Shown: positions 54,772 through 62,454 of the stretch, one piece after another
Layout: every line of letters begins with the position of its first letter
Numbering within the stretch: the first letter of the stretch is position 1
DNA from: an uncultured Paracoccus sp.
Lineage (GTDB): Bacteria; Pseudomonadota; Alphaproteobacteria; Rhodobacterales; Rhodobacteraceae
Reading direction: 5' to 3'
NCBI RefSeq assembly: GCF_945915435.1
Contig: NZ_CAMEFG010000019.1
Span: forward strand, 1 to 62,454
Length of the DNA: 62,454 nt
Notes under the pieces: generated by a model
Told to the model about the DNA's origin: nothing
The model's database searches: none
Seen by the model: only the letters and a program-made list of their open reading frames with translations
Program-made: the position numbers and the translations under genes

Positions 54772-55533
54772 TCAGTCATATACCGGCGGGGCCGCATATC
54801 GCCCCTGACCGTTGTTCCCGTCGTTTGGAAATGCGCATGGACCAGAGTGGCAAGGGCGCGCGGTTGCCGGCGGCGGGGCGTTCAGTTCAAAGACGGCGGT
54901 GCCGATCACGCCCACATTTGCCGGGGAACCCGCGGCACTGTTTGCCGCGTAGGAATCCGTCACGCTTGCAAAACGAAAGGCTGCAACCTCGTCACCGCTT
55001 TTGCGGAAGCCCTTGATGCGCAGATGTTCGCCGGGGCGCAGGACATAACCGCGATTGCGGACGCTGCCCGGTTGGCCGCTCAGCACATCCAGCCCATCGA
55101 CGGTTGCGACGATCTCGTAGGTTTTCGTCGAATAGTTGCGATATTCCAATGTGTAGCGTTCGCCACTTCTGCCCTGAAGCCGTTGCGTTCCGCCCGTGCG
55201 ATAGATCGGCCAAGCGGTGCCGTTTTCCCGCAGAATGCGAAGACCGACGCGCCCATTCGCAAGCGGCAGTTCCCGCAATCTTTCGCTGCTGGCGGGCGCC
55301 GCCGAATAATGCAGCACATCGACGGCGACGGGCGTATCGTTCAACCGCTTCAGGCTCTGTGTCCTTACCCGCGAATCGATCGTTTCGCCCCATTGGGTTC
55401 CCAACCTCGCCGCCCGCGCCTCGGCGCTGTCGGATGAGACGGGGCCGGGGACCGAACATGCGATCAGCAGCAACGGCCCCATAAGCAGGAAAAGCAGCGT
55501 GAAGGGCCGAGAGAACACGGACAGGAATTTCAT
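54772..55533 (-). CDS. Predicted lipoprotein, function unknown
   Basis: 253 residues. Signal peptide with lipobox LLLIAC (Cys26), then a beta-rich domain (about 90-220) with no recognised motif, and a Pro/Gly-rich tail. AGG precedes the ATG at 55533. Between pgsA and uvrC on the same strand; no clear partner. Confidence 0.7.
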   Translation of the reverse strand: MKFLSVFSRPFTLLFLLMGPLLLIACSVPGPVSSDSAEARAARLGTQWGETIDSRVRTQSLKRLNDTPVAVDVLHYSAAPASSERLRELPLANGRVGLRILRENGTAWPIYRTGGTQRLQGRSGERYTLEYRNYSTKTYEIVATVDGLDVLSGQPGSVRNRGYVLRPGEHLRIKGFRKSGDEVAAFRFASVTDSYAANSAAGSPANVGVIGTAVFELNAPPPATARPCHSGPCAFPNDGNNGQGRYAAPPVYD

Positions 55534-55614
55534 CTATCTACCTGATAAGCTTGGAAGGTGTGCAGGCTAGCACCACGATGCGCAGCCGCATAGTGAAAAA
55601 GATAGGCCGCCCGT

Positions 55615-57486
55615 TCAGCCCTTCTGGAAATGGTCCACGATCTTCTGCGCCAGCGGTTCGCTGATGCCCTGCACGGCGGTCAGGTCGGCCAGCCCGGCAC
55701 GGCTGACGGCCTTGGCGCTGCCGAAATGGGCCAGCAGGGCGCGTTTGCGGCCCGGGCCGATGCCCGCGATCTCGTCCAGCGGGTTCGCCATCGTGGTCTT
55801 GGTGCGCCGCGCGCGGTGGGTGCCGATGGCCCAGCGATGCGCCTCGTCGCGTAGTCGCTGGATGAAATACAGGACCGGGTCGTTCATCGCCAGTGCGAAG
55901 GGGCGCGCGCCGTGGCGGTGGAACTCTTCCTTGCCGTGGTCGCGGTCCTGGCCCTTGGCGACGCCGATCATGGGGATGTCCTCGACCCCCATCTCGACCA
56001 TGATCTCATGCACGGCCGAGACCTGCCCCGCGCCGCCGTCGATCAGCAGAAGGTCGGGCCAGGCCTCGGTCTGGCGGTCGGGGTCGTCCTTCATCAGGCG
56101 GGCGAAGCGGCGGGTCAGGATCTCGCGCATCATGCCGAAATCGTCGCCGGGCGTGATCTCGGTCCCCTTGATGTTGAACTTGCGATACTGGTTCTTGATC
56201 CAGCCTTCCGGCCCCGCGACCACCATGCCCCCGACCGCCGCCGCGCCCTGGATGTGGCTGTTGTCATAGACCTCGATCCGCCGCGGGGGCGCGGGCAGGT
56301 CGAATTTCTCGGCCAGCCCTTCCAGCAGGCGCATCTGGGTCGCGCTTTCCGACATGCGGCGGGCCAGCGATTCGCGGGCGTTGCGCAGGGCGTTTTCCAC
56401 CAGTTCCGCCTTTTCGCCCCGTTGCGGCACGCCGATGGTGACGCGGCGGCCCGCCTTTTCCGAAAGCGCCTGCGTCAGCAGGTCGGGGTCCTCGACCCCG
56501 TGGGACAGCAGCACCATGCGCGGCGGCACCTTGCCGTCGTAGAACTGCGCAAGGAAAGCCTGCATCACCTCGTCATGCGATTCCGCGCCGCCAAGCCGGG
56601 GGTAGAAGTCGCGGTTTCCCCAGCTTTGATTGCCCCGGATGAAAAAGACCTGGACGCAGGCCTGCCCGCTGTCCATGTAAAGCGCGATGATGTCGGCCTC
56701 GGTCACGCCGCGCGGGTTGATCGCCTGCACCGATTGCACGGCGGTCAGCGCCTTGATCCGGTCGCGCAGCGCGGCGGCGCGTTCGTATTCCATCGCCTCG
56801 GCGGCCTCGGCCATCTCGGCGGCCAGTTCGGCCTGGATGCGTGTGGACTTGCCTTGCAGGAATCGCTCGGCGTCATTGACCAGCGCCTGATAATCGGCAA
56901 GCCCGATGCGATCGACGCAAGGAGCGCTGCACCGCTTGATCTGGTAAAGCAGGCAGGGGCGGGTGCGGTTGGAAAAGCTGGCATCCGTGCAGGACCGCAA
57001 CTGGAACACGCGCTGCAACTGGTTCAGCGTCCGGTTCACCGCGCCCGCGCTGGCAAAGGGGCCGTAGTAATCGCCCTTTTCCGATTTCGCGCCGCGATGC
57101 TTCTTGATCTGCGCGAAAGGGTGGGACTTGGCGACGAGGATGTTCGGAAAGCTCTTGTCGTCGCGCAGCAGCACGTTGTAGCGCGGCTTGAGCTGCTTGA
57201 TGAGGTTCTGTTCCAGCAGTAGCGCCTCGGTTTCCGTGCGCGTGGTCAGGAACATCATGCTGGCGGTTTCGCGGATCATCCGCGCGATCCGTCCCGAATG
57301 GCCGGTCATGCGCGCATAGTTCGACACCCGTGCGCGCAGGTTGCGCGCCTTCCCGACATACAGAACCGCCCCCTGCTGATCCAGCATCCGGTAGACGCCG
57401 GGGCTGGAATCAAGGTTGCGCACGTAATCCTGGATCAGCGCATGGCCGGTCAGGGCCGGGTTATCTGGCGGGGGCGTTTCGGTCAT
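55615..57486 (-). CDS. uvrC: Excinuclease ABC subunit C
   Basis: Makes the dual incision in nucleotide excision repair. 623 residues: GIY-YIG nuclease ([20 protein letters not shown]), Cys cluster [16 protein letters not shown] domain about 205-240, RNase H-like nuclease ([20 protein letters not shown]) and a C-terminal helix-hairpin-helix pair. ATG at 57486. Confidence 0.97.
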   Translation of the reverse strand: MTETPPPDNPALTGHALIQDYVRNLDSSPGVYRMLDQQGAVLYVGKARNLRARVSNYARMTGHSGRIARMIRETASMMFLTTRTETEALLLEQNLIKQLKPRYNVLLRDDKSFPNILVAKSHPFAQIKKHRGAKSEKGDYYGPFASAGAVNRTLNQLQRVFQLRSCTDASFSNRTRPCLLYQIKRCSAPCVDRIGLADYQALVNDAERFLQGKSTRIQAELAAEMAEAAEAMEYERAAALRDRIKALTAVQSVQAINPRGVTEADIIALYMDSGQACVQVFFIRGNQSWGNRDFYPRLGGAESHDEVMQAFLAQFYDGKVPPRMVLLSHGVEDPDLLTQALSEKAGRRVTIGVPQRGEKAELVENALRNARESLARRMSESATQMRLLEGLAEKFDLPAPPRRIEVYDNSHIQGAAAVGGMVVAGPEGWIKNQYRKFNIKGTEITPGDDFGMMREILTRRFARLMKDDPDRQTEAWPDLLLIDGGAGQVSAVHEIMVEMGVEDIPMIGVAKGQDRDHGKEEFHRHGARPFALAMNDPVLYFIQRLRDEAHRWAIGTHRARRTKTTMANPLDEIAGIGPGRKRALLAHFGSAKAVSRAGLADLTAVQGISEPLAQKIVDHFQKG

Positions 57487-57776
57487 GTCACCAAGAAAGT
57501 GATTCCCCGCGCTGGCTGCAAGTTCCGCGCGCCGATTTCAAGCCGAAAGCTATCCACGAATCCTGTGGATAACTCTGTGCAAATCGCTGTGGGATGTGGT
57601 TCAATGCTCATGCTTCATGCCATTTGGTCAAGTTGCCTTGTTTTTAGGCAATATTCCAGGTATTTGTTTTTGCTGGATATTTTATCTGGTTGACGCAATG
57701 CGCTGAAAAACCGGCGATTTTTGCGACGAACAGGTTACGGTTCGGTGAAATGGTGCACAACTTGGCCGGCGGGCGG
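57487..57776. other. 290-bp AT-rich intergenic region between uvrC and the FolM-like gene
   Basis: Contains the DnaA-box palindrome and a small inverted repeat TTGCCT/AGGCAA (57633-57651). No small reading frame is convincing. It should hold the uvrC promoter and the terminator of the peptidase/reductase operon. Confidence 0.6.
57551..57572. promoter_or_regulatory. DnaA-box palindrome enclosing a GANTC site, upstream of uvrC
   Basis: TATCCAC (57551-57557) and GTGGATA (57565-57571) are perfect seven-base arms. TGTGGATAA (57564-57572) is a perfect DnaA box read on the minus strand (TTATCCACA), the other arm is a two-mismatch box on the plus strand, and GAATC (57558-57562) lies between. About 65-85 bases upstream of the uvrC ATG. 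Confidence 0.6.
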
Positions 57777-58547
57777 CTATTCGGGACCAAGAATGTCGGG
57801 CGTGCGCCATGCCAGGTGCTGGCCGCCGTCGGTGCAGATCAATTGCCCCGTGACCGAGGGCGCGTCCATGAAGAACCCCACCGCCGCCGTGACATCCGCC
57901 GCATCCGCGCCGCGTTCCAGGATGGTCGCCTTGCGCTGGCGGGCGAAATGCCGGTCCGATTGGCGGGTGCCCTGCATGGTGGGACCGGGGCCGATGGCGT
58001 TCACGCGGATATCGGGGGCCAGCGCCTGCGCCAGCGTCCGGGTCAGCGCCCACAGGCCCGCCTTGGCCAGCGAATAGGTCATGAATTCGGGCGTGGGCTT
58101 CAGCACGCGCTGGTCGCAGATGTTGATGACCAGCGAATCGGCCACCGGCTCGCCGTCCTGCTGCCGCGCCTTGGGGGCCTGCCGGGCAAAGGCCTGCGTC
58201 AGCACGAAAGGCGCGTGCAGGTTCGAGCCGATATGACGATGCCAGCTTTCGCGCGTCGCGCTGTGGATGCTGTCATATTCGAAGATCGAGGCATTGTTGA
58301 CCAGCATCGACACCGGCCCCATGACCTGCGCGACCTGCGGCACCAGCGCCTCGGTCGCGTCCATGTCCAGCAGGTCGGCCCGGAAAGTCTGCGCCGCGAC
58401 GCCGATCCGGCGGGCCTCTTGCGCGGTCGCTTCGGCATCCTCGGCCGAGCCGTGGTAGTGGATGGCCACGTCACGCCCGCGCCGCGCCAGATACAGCGCG
58501 ATCTCGCGGCCGATGCGGCGGCCTGCGCCGGTGACGATTGCGGTCAT
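57777..58547 (-). CDS. SDR-family reductase, FolM/pteridine-reductase-like
   Basis: 256 residues. NAD(P)-binding TGAGRRIGREIA (note the Arg-rich loop favouring NADPH), NNAS, and catalytic Tyr158/Lys162 (YSLAK). The ICDQR and GPGPTMQG segments are typical of FolM/PTR1-like enzymes that reduce dihydro-pteridines. Start ATG 58547 with GAGAGG upstream. Last gene of a three-gene run: S49 peptidase, 37-residue membrane peptide, reductase. Confidence 0.85.
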   Translation of the reverse strand: MTAIVTGAGRRIGREIALYLARRGRDVAIHYHGSAEDAEATAQEARRIGVAAQTFRADLLDMDATEALVPQVAQVMGPVSMLVNNASIFEYDSIHSATRESWHRHIGSNLHAPFVLTQAFARQAPKARQQDGEPVADSLVINICDQRVLKPTPEFMTYSLAKAGLWALTRTLAQALAPDIRVNAIGPGPTMQGTRQSDRHFARQRKATILERGADAADVTAAVGFFMDAPSVTGQLICTDGGQHLAWRTPDILGPE

Positions 58548-58557
58548 CTCAACCTCT

Positions 58558-58671
58558 CTAGCGGCGCGGCGGCAGGCCAAGGATGCGCGCGATCACGCGG
58601 CGGAAGGCGGGGCCCGAGACCAGCGCGATCACGATCATGACCAGCAGGAATGTCAGGACGATCTTGACCAT
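58558..58671 (-). CDS. 37-residue membrane peptide between S49 peptidase and SDR genes
   Basis: Reads MVKIVLTFLLVMIVIALVSG and then a basic tail rich in Arg ending PPRR. One membrane segment of about 18 residues. Its ATG overlaps the peptidase stop (TGATG), and its stop is ten bases before the reductase start, so the layout looks like a coupled operon member. I do not recognise a family; the small size would hide it from most annotation. Confidence 0.72.
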   Translation of the reverse strand: MVKIVLTFLLVMIVIALVSGPAFRRVIARILGLPPRR

Positions 58672-59468
58672 CAGCTACGGATCCCGAAGCGGGTTTCGGT
58701 CGCGCGCCGTTCGGCGGCTTCCAGGAAATCGTCGGCGCTCAGGCCGAAGCGGCGCAGCAGGGGCACGCGCTGGCCATAGGTCAGGAACTTGACGTCCTTG
58801 CCGTATAGCTCTTGCATCTTGGGGGCCAGATGGGCGATGCCGTCGGCCAGCCCCAGTTCGACCGCCTGCGCCCCCGTCCAGATGTCGCCGGTGAAAAGGT
58901 CGGTCCCCTCGGCCAGCCGGGTGCCGCGCCGGGCCTGGACATGGGCCTTGAAATTCTGGTGGATCGGTTCCAGCAGGCGGTGCAGGCGCTGGACGTCCTC
59001 GGGCTTTTCGGGGCGGAAGGGGTCCAGCATGGATTTGGATTGCCCGGCGGTGTGGACCCGCCGCTCGACCCCGTGACGCTGGATCAGCTCGGCAAAGCCG
59101 AAACCCGCCGCGATCACGCCGATGGACCCGACCAGCGAACTGTCGTCAACCCAGATCCGGTCGCCCGCGCAGGCCAGCCAGTAACCGCCCGAGGCCGCGA
59201 CATCCTCGACAAAGACATGGACGGGCCGGTTCAGTTCGTCGGCAAGGCGGCGGATGCGCGCGGCGATCAGGCTGGACTGGACCGGGGACCCGCCGGGCGA
59301 GTTCAGCGAAATCGCGACCGCCACCGGCTTTCTGCGGCGGAAGGCGCGTTCCAGCAGGGGGGCAAGGCTGGCGTCCGACAGCGACGGCCCGCGCCCCGAG
59401 GTGCCGATGGTGCCCTGCAAGCGGATGACCGCGACATGGGTCTTGCGCGTGAGAAATGGAATTTTCAT
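58671..59468 (-). CDS. S49-family (SppA-like) peptidase
   Basis: 265 residues, serine-lysine dyad: Ser93 in VAASGGYWLA and Lys145 in GQSKSMLDP, with LNSPGG near residue 55. SppA-type enzymes digest leftover signal peptides or membrane peptides. No signal peptide; a short cytoplasmic or membrane-associated form. ATG 59468 chosen over a GTG seven codons upstream. Confidence 0.9.
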   Translation of the reverse strand: MKIPFLTRKTHVAVIRLQGTIGTSGRGPSLSDASLAPLLERAFRRRKPVAVAISLNSPGGSPVQSSLIAARIRRLADELNRPVHVFVEDVAASGGYWLACAGDRIWVDDSSLVGSIGVIAAGFGFAELIQRHGVERRVHTAGQSKSMLDPFRPEKPEDVQRLHRLLEPIHQNFKAHVQARRGTRLAEGTDLFTGDIWTGAQAVELGLADGIAHLAPKMQELYGKDVKFLTYGQRVPLLRRFGLSADDFLEAAERRATETRFGIRS

Positions 59469-59504
59469 TCGTCCCAGATATGTCCCCACCGTGCCGCTGA
59501 CAAG

Positions 59505-60395
59505 TCAGTCCGGTCCCTGCCGGGCGTTTGCGTCCAGAAACTGCATCACCTCGGCGCGGTCGGGCATGGCCCCGGCGGCGCCGGGCCGCGTCACTTGCAG
59601 CGCGGCGGCTGCGGCGGCGTGGCGCAGGGCGGTCGGGGTATCCTCGCCCCGGTCCAGACCCGCGGCGAACCAACCCGCAAAGCAATCGCCCGCCCCGGTC
59701 GTATCCGTCGCCCGCACGGCAAAGGCCTCTTGGTGAAAGACCTGCCCGGTCTGCATGTCGCGATATTCGGCCCCCGCCGCGCCGCGCGTGACCAGCAACC
59801 CCCGCACCGGCAGGTCGTGGCCGAAGGCATCGAACATCTGCGCGGCCTCGCCCTCGTTCAGCGCGATGATCGAGACATGGGACATCACCGCACGCAATGC
59901 ATCCAGTTCGAACGGTGCGGCGGAATAGATCACCCGCGCGCCCACGGCGGATGCCTGCGCCGCCGCCGCCACTTGCAGCGTGGTTTCGTTTTGCAGCAAA
60001 AGCGTGTCGGTCGGGCGGATGGGGCCAATGGCCTGCGACAGGTCCTCGGGCCGGATGGCGCGGTTGGCGCCGGGGTGCAGCACGATCGAGTTTTCGCCCC
60101 CGGCATCGACCAGGATGATCGCATGGCCGGTCGGAACGCCGGGCATCCGGGCGATGGTCCCGACCCGCACCCCGGCATCGGACAATTGAGCGATGACCCA
60201 ATCGTCGCCCGCCGACATGGCCCCGACATGCACGACATCCGCACCCGCGCGGGCCGCGGCCATCGACTGATTCGCGCCCTTGCCGCCCAGGCCCAGGGCG
60301 TGGCTTTCGGAATGCAGCGTCTCGCCCGGTCGCGGCAGGTGATCCAGCCGATAGATATGGTCGATGTTGATCGAGCCGAGGTTGTAGATCGTCAT
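59505..60395 (-). CDS. Ribokinase/PfkB-family sugar kinase
   Basis: 296 residues. GGKGANQS near residue 37 and the C-terminal anion hole/base motif TTGAGDCFAG. Phosphorylates ribose or a related sugar with ATP. ATG at 60395 with GAGGGGA upstream. No transport genes nearby, so the substrate is uncertain. Confidence 0.88.
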   Translation of the reverse strand: MTIYNLGSINIDHIYRLDHLPRPGETLHSESHALGLGGKGANQSMAAARAGADVVHVGAMSAGDDWVIAQLSDAGVRVGTIARMPGVPTGHAIILVDAGGENSIVLHPGANRAIRPEDLSQAIGPIRPTDTLLLQNETTLQVAAAAQASAVGARVIYSAAPFELDALRAVMSHVSIIALNEGEAAQMFDAFGHDLPVRGLLVTRGAAGAEYRDMQTGQVFHQEAFAVRATDTTGAGDCFAGWFAAGLDRGEDTPTALRHAAAAAALQVTRPGAAGAMPDRAEVMQFLDANARQGPD

Positions 60396-60500
60396 CGCAT
60401 CCCCTCAAAGGCCGTCGCGGCAACAGCGGGCAACGATCCCGCGCCCGGAAATGCCGCAAGCCATCTGGCGGCGAAACCGGCCTTTTGTCCAGCCTTCCGC

Positions 60501-60532
60501 AAAAAGGAAAACGCGCCCCAGGGGGCGCGTTT
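60501..60532 (-). terminator. Rho-independent terminator of the bc1 operon
   Basis: Inverted repeat AAACGCGCCCC (60509-60519) / GGGGCGCGTTT (60522-60532). Read on the minus strand the stem is followed by TTTTCCTTTTT, 22 bases after the petC stop. Confidence 0.88.
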
Positions 60533-60554
60533 CCGGTTCGTTATGCGGGGCCGG

Positions 60555-61979
60555 TCAGCCCTGGTTTTCGTCGCGATGCTTGATCGGATGCCACAGGCGC
60601 TTGTTCGTCAGATAGAGCAGCGCGCCCAGCAGGACCAGGAACAGCACCGACACGAGGCCGACCTGCTTGCGGTCCATCATCTTCGGCTCGGCGGTCCACA
60701 TCAGGAAGGCCGAGACGTCGCGCGACATCTGGTCGACCGTGGCGGGCGTGCCGTCCTCATATTCGATCATGTCGTCCATCAGCGGGTTGGGCATCTGGAT
60801 CCAGCCGCCGTCGAAGGCGGTGTTGTGATACAGCATCGCGCCGGCTTCCATCTTCTCCTCGCCGTCATAGCCGACCAGGATCGCATGGATGTATTCCGGG
60901 CCGCCGATGCCGCGGAACAGTTGCGACAGGCCGGTGCCATAGGGACCGTGGAAGCCCGCGCGGGCCTTGGCCATCAGCGACAGGTCGGGGCCCATGCCTT
61001 CGCCCTCGACGGTGGGGAAGTGGTCGGTCGGCACCCGCGGGCGTTCTTCGTCCAGTTCGGGATCGAAGATCGGCAGGACGTTGTCCTCGGCATAGGCGCG
61101 GACCTGCGCCTCGGGCAGGCCGGGGCCGTTGGGGTCCGACAGCGTGCGCAGCGGGACATAGCGCAGCCCGTGGCAGGCGGCGCAGATCTCGGTATAGACC
61201 TGAAGGCCGCGCTGAAGCTGGTGCTGGTCGAACTTGCCGAAGGGACCTTCGAAGCTGAAGCTGATGTCCTCGATATGGACGCTTCCGTGACCGCCCGATT
61301 CCTCGGGAGCATCGGTTTCGGGGGCGACGGCGACTTCGGCATCCTCCGAGACGGTTTCGGCGGTGGCGTCTTCGGCTGCGACCTCCTCGGCGGCGTCCGC
61401 AGGTGCGGATTCGGCCTGGTCCGCCGCTTCCTCGGCTCCGGCTTCGTCAGCAGGTGCTTCGTCGGCGGCGCCTTCTTCGGCCTCGTCGGCAACAGCGTCT
61501 TCGGTACCGGCCTCATCGGCAGCACCCTCATCGGCAGCACCTTCGTCGGCTGCCTCGTCGGTGGCGGGGTCCTCGGTTGCCTCGTCCTCGGCTGCACCGG
61601 CTTCGTCGGCAGGCGCTTCCTCGGTTGCGGCTTCCTCGCTTGTCTCTGCTTCGTCGGCCGGGGCTTCGGTCTCGGTCGCCTCGGGTTCGGCCATTTCTTC
61701 CGCAGGTGCCTCTTCGGCCTCTGCCTCGGGTGCGGCTTCGTCCGCTGCCTCGGTTTGGGCGGCTTCCGGCTCGGCCTCGGCCTCCGCGTCAGCGGGGGCT
61801 TCGGCTTCCGCTTCGGGGGCCGAAGCCGGTGCCGGGTCCTGCTGGCCGGTCGTTTCCGAAGCCTCGGGAACGATCGGGGACATGCCGTTGTCCTGGCCGT
61901 TGTCCTGGGCCACGGCGCCGCCCGAAAGGGCGACGGCCAGCGCGGCAACAGCCGTGAGGGTCGTGGTTCTCAAGGTCAT
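60555..61979 (-). CDS. petC: Cytochrome c1 with long acidic insert
   Basis: Haem c subunit of the bc1 complex. 474 residues: signal peptide 1-25, an Ala/Glu/Asp-rich acidic region about 37-229, haem site CAACH (266-270), axial Met396 (WIQMPNP) and one C-terminal membrane anchor about 440-458. An acidic insert of this kind is known from Paracoccus denitrificans cytochrome c1; the stretch here is about 190 residues. Gap of 12 bases to petB. AAGGAG precedes the ATG. Confidence 0.97.
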   Translation of the reverse strand: MTLRTTTLTAVAALAVALSGGAVAQDNGQDNGMSPIVPEASETTGQQDPAPASAPEAEAEAPADAEAEAEPEAAQTEAADEAAPEAEAEEAPAEEMAEPEATETEAPADEAETSEEAATEEAPADEAGAAEDEATEDPATDEAADEGAADEGAADEAGTEDAVADEAEEGAADEAPADEAGAEEAADQAESAPADAAEEVAAEDATAETVSEDAEVAVAPETDAPEESGGHGSVHIEDISFSFEGPFGKFDQHQLQRGLQVYTEICAACHGLRYVPLRTLSDPNGPGLPEAQVRAYAEDNVLPIFDPELDEERPRVPTDHFPTVEGEGMGPDLSLMAKARAGFHGPYGTGLSQLFRGIGGPEYIHAILVGYDGEEKMEAGAMLYHNTAFDGGWIQMPNPLMDDMIEYEDGTPATVDQMSRDVSAFLMWTAEPKMMDRKQVGLVSVLFLVLLGALLYLTNKRLWHPIKHRDENQG

Positions 61980-61991
61980 TGTTGCCTCTCC

Positions 61992-62454
61992 TTACTCGGC
62001 AGGATGGGTTTTGGCGCCATAGTGGGCATCGAAGTCTTCCTCGATGGTCTGCGGCATCGGCAGCGGTTTTTCAAACACCCCCAGAAGCGGCAGGATCACC
62101 AGGAAATAGGCGAACCAATAGGTCGCACCCGCCAGCGCGATATAGGGATAGATCCCCTCTGCCGGCATGGCGCCCGCCCAGGTCAGGATGACGAAATCGA
62201 TGACCAGCAGCCAGAACCACCACTTGAAGCTGGGACGGTAGCGCCCCGAGCGCACGCGCGAGGTATCCAGCCAGGGCACCAGCGCCATGACGATGATCGC
62301 GCCGAACATCGCCAAGACGCCGAAGAACTTGGCGTCGATGATGCCGAAGGACAGGAAGCTGACCAGTTGCACCAGCCAGACATCGCCGTCGAATGCGCGC
62401 AGGATCGCGTAGAAGGGCAGGAAATACCATTCCGGCACGATATGGGCGGGCGTC
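61992..62454 (-). CDS. petB: Cytochrome b of the bc1 complex (partial, 5' end outside the window)
   Basis: The window holds the C-terminal 153 residues, beginning with the conserved [19 protein letters not shown] (contains the PEWY Qo-site motif), followed by three to four membrane segments and an acidic tail. Stop TAA at 61992-61994. The upstream part and the Rieske gene must lie beyond the edge. Confidence 0.97.
   Translation of the reverse strand, partial: TPAHIVPEWYFLPFYAILRAFDGDVWLVQLVSFLSFGIIDAKFFGVLAMFGAIIVMALVPWLDTSRVRSGRYRPSFKWWFWLLVIDFVILTWAGAMPAEGIYPYIALAGATYWFAYFLVILPLLGVFEKPLPMPQTIEEDFDAHYGAKTHPAE

Noticed and set aside
57487..57776. Possible replication origin because of DnaA boxes and AT-rich DNA
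   Set aside because: Only one perfect and one imperfect box are seen; no cluster of boxes, dnaA, parAB or hemE nearby.
61363..62022. Ser/Ala-rich 219-residue plus-strand frame
   Set aside because: Mirror of the acidic Ala/Glu region of petC.

Overview
The window reads as a chromosomal segment of a high-GC alphaproteobacterium of the Rhodobacteraceae, most likely Paracoccus or a close relative. The strongest pointer is the cytochrome c1 at the right end, which carries a very long acidic Ala/Glu-rich insert after its signal peptide, a feature known from Paracoccus denitrificans. The cell-cycle methylase CcrM, the regulator GcrA, GANTC sites and CtrA-like boxes agree with an alphaproteobacterium. 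Genes are densely packed, many with ATGA start/stop overlaps. One tRNA gene (Leu, UAA) is present. I saw no insertion sequence, prophage, integrase or CRISPR array.

Layout. 1-5545: a small two-segment membrane protein whose frame runs into a pentanucleotide repeat at the window edge, NAD+ synthetase, an exported MORN-repeat protein, and a tightly coupled nitrilase/GNAT/SnoaL-like operon. 5694-17894: a surface polysaccharide block made of phosphomannomutase, a Kps-type ABC exporter (kpsT, kpsE, kpsM), a large RTX protein, the dTDP-L-rhamnose genes rfbC-B-D-A and a family 2 glycosyltransferase. 17954-23887: flagellar genes on the minus strand (flgB-flgC-fliE-fliQ-flgF-flgG-flgA-flgH-fliL) with fliI divergent. 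23982-30236: a Crp/Fnr regulator, an extensin-like endopeptidase and an L,D-transpeptidase, a GntR regulator, and a sulfotransferase-like/GT90 protein whose 5' end looks frame-broken.

30265-40163: ureidoglycolate lyase, RNase HII, CcrM, an AlkB-like hydroxylase, MutY, a DUF721/DciA-like protein, a DsbA-like protein, a CoA-transferase, then the lipid A/Kdo genes lpxK and waaA with a DUF4170 protein, and tRNA-Leu. 40214-53841: arginase, MetG, GcrA, an ABC-2 permease, argD-GNAT-argF, a CbiX-like protein, a DUF4202 protein, NnrU, a split MnmC pair, rhomboid, a zinc-ribbon protein with AccA, and MoaE. 53843-62454: MoaD, PgsA, a lipoprotein, UvrC, a FolM-like reductase, a 37-residue membrane peptide and an S49 peptidase in one operon, a ribokinase-family kinase, and the 3' part of the bc1 operon (petB partial, petC).

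Functionally, much of the window builds the cell envelope: sugar nucleotide synthesis, polysaccharide export, lipid A, peptidoglycan cross-linking and the flagellum. A second theme is cell-cycle control. CcrM and GcrA are both encoded here, the ccrM leader has three GANTC sites in 39 bp, a TTAA-N7-TTAA box lies between the mnmC1-like and mnmD genes, a near-consensus box lies between flgB and fliI, and a DnaA-box palindrome containing GANTC lies upstream of uvrC. These sites are read from sequence only and none has been tested here.
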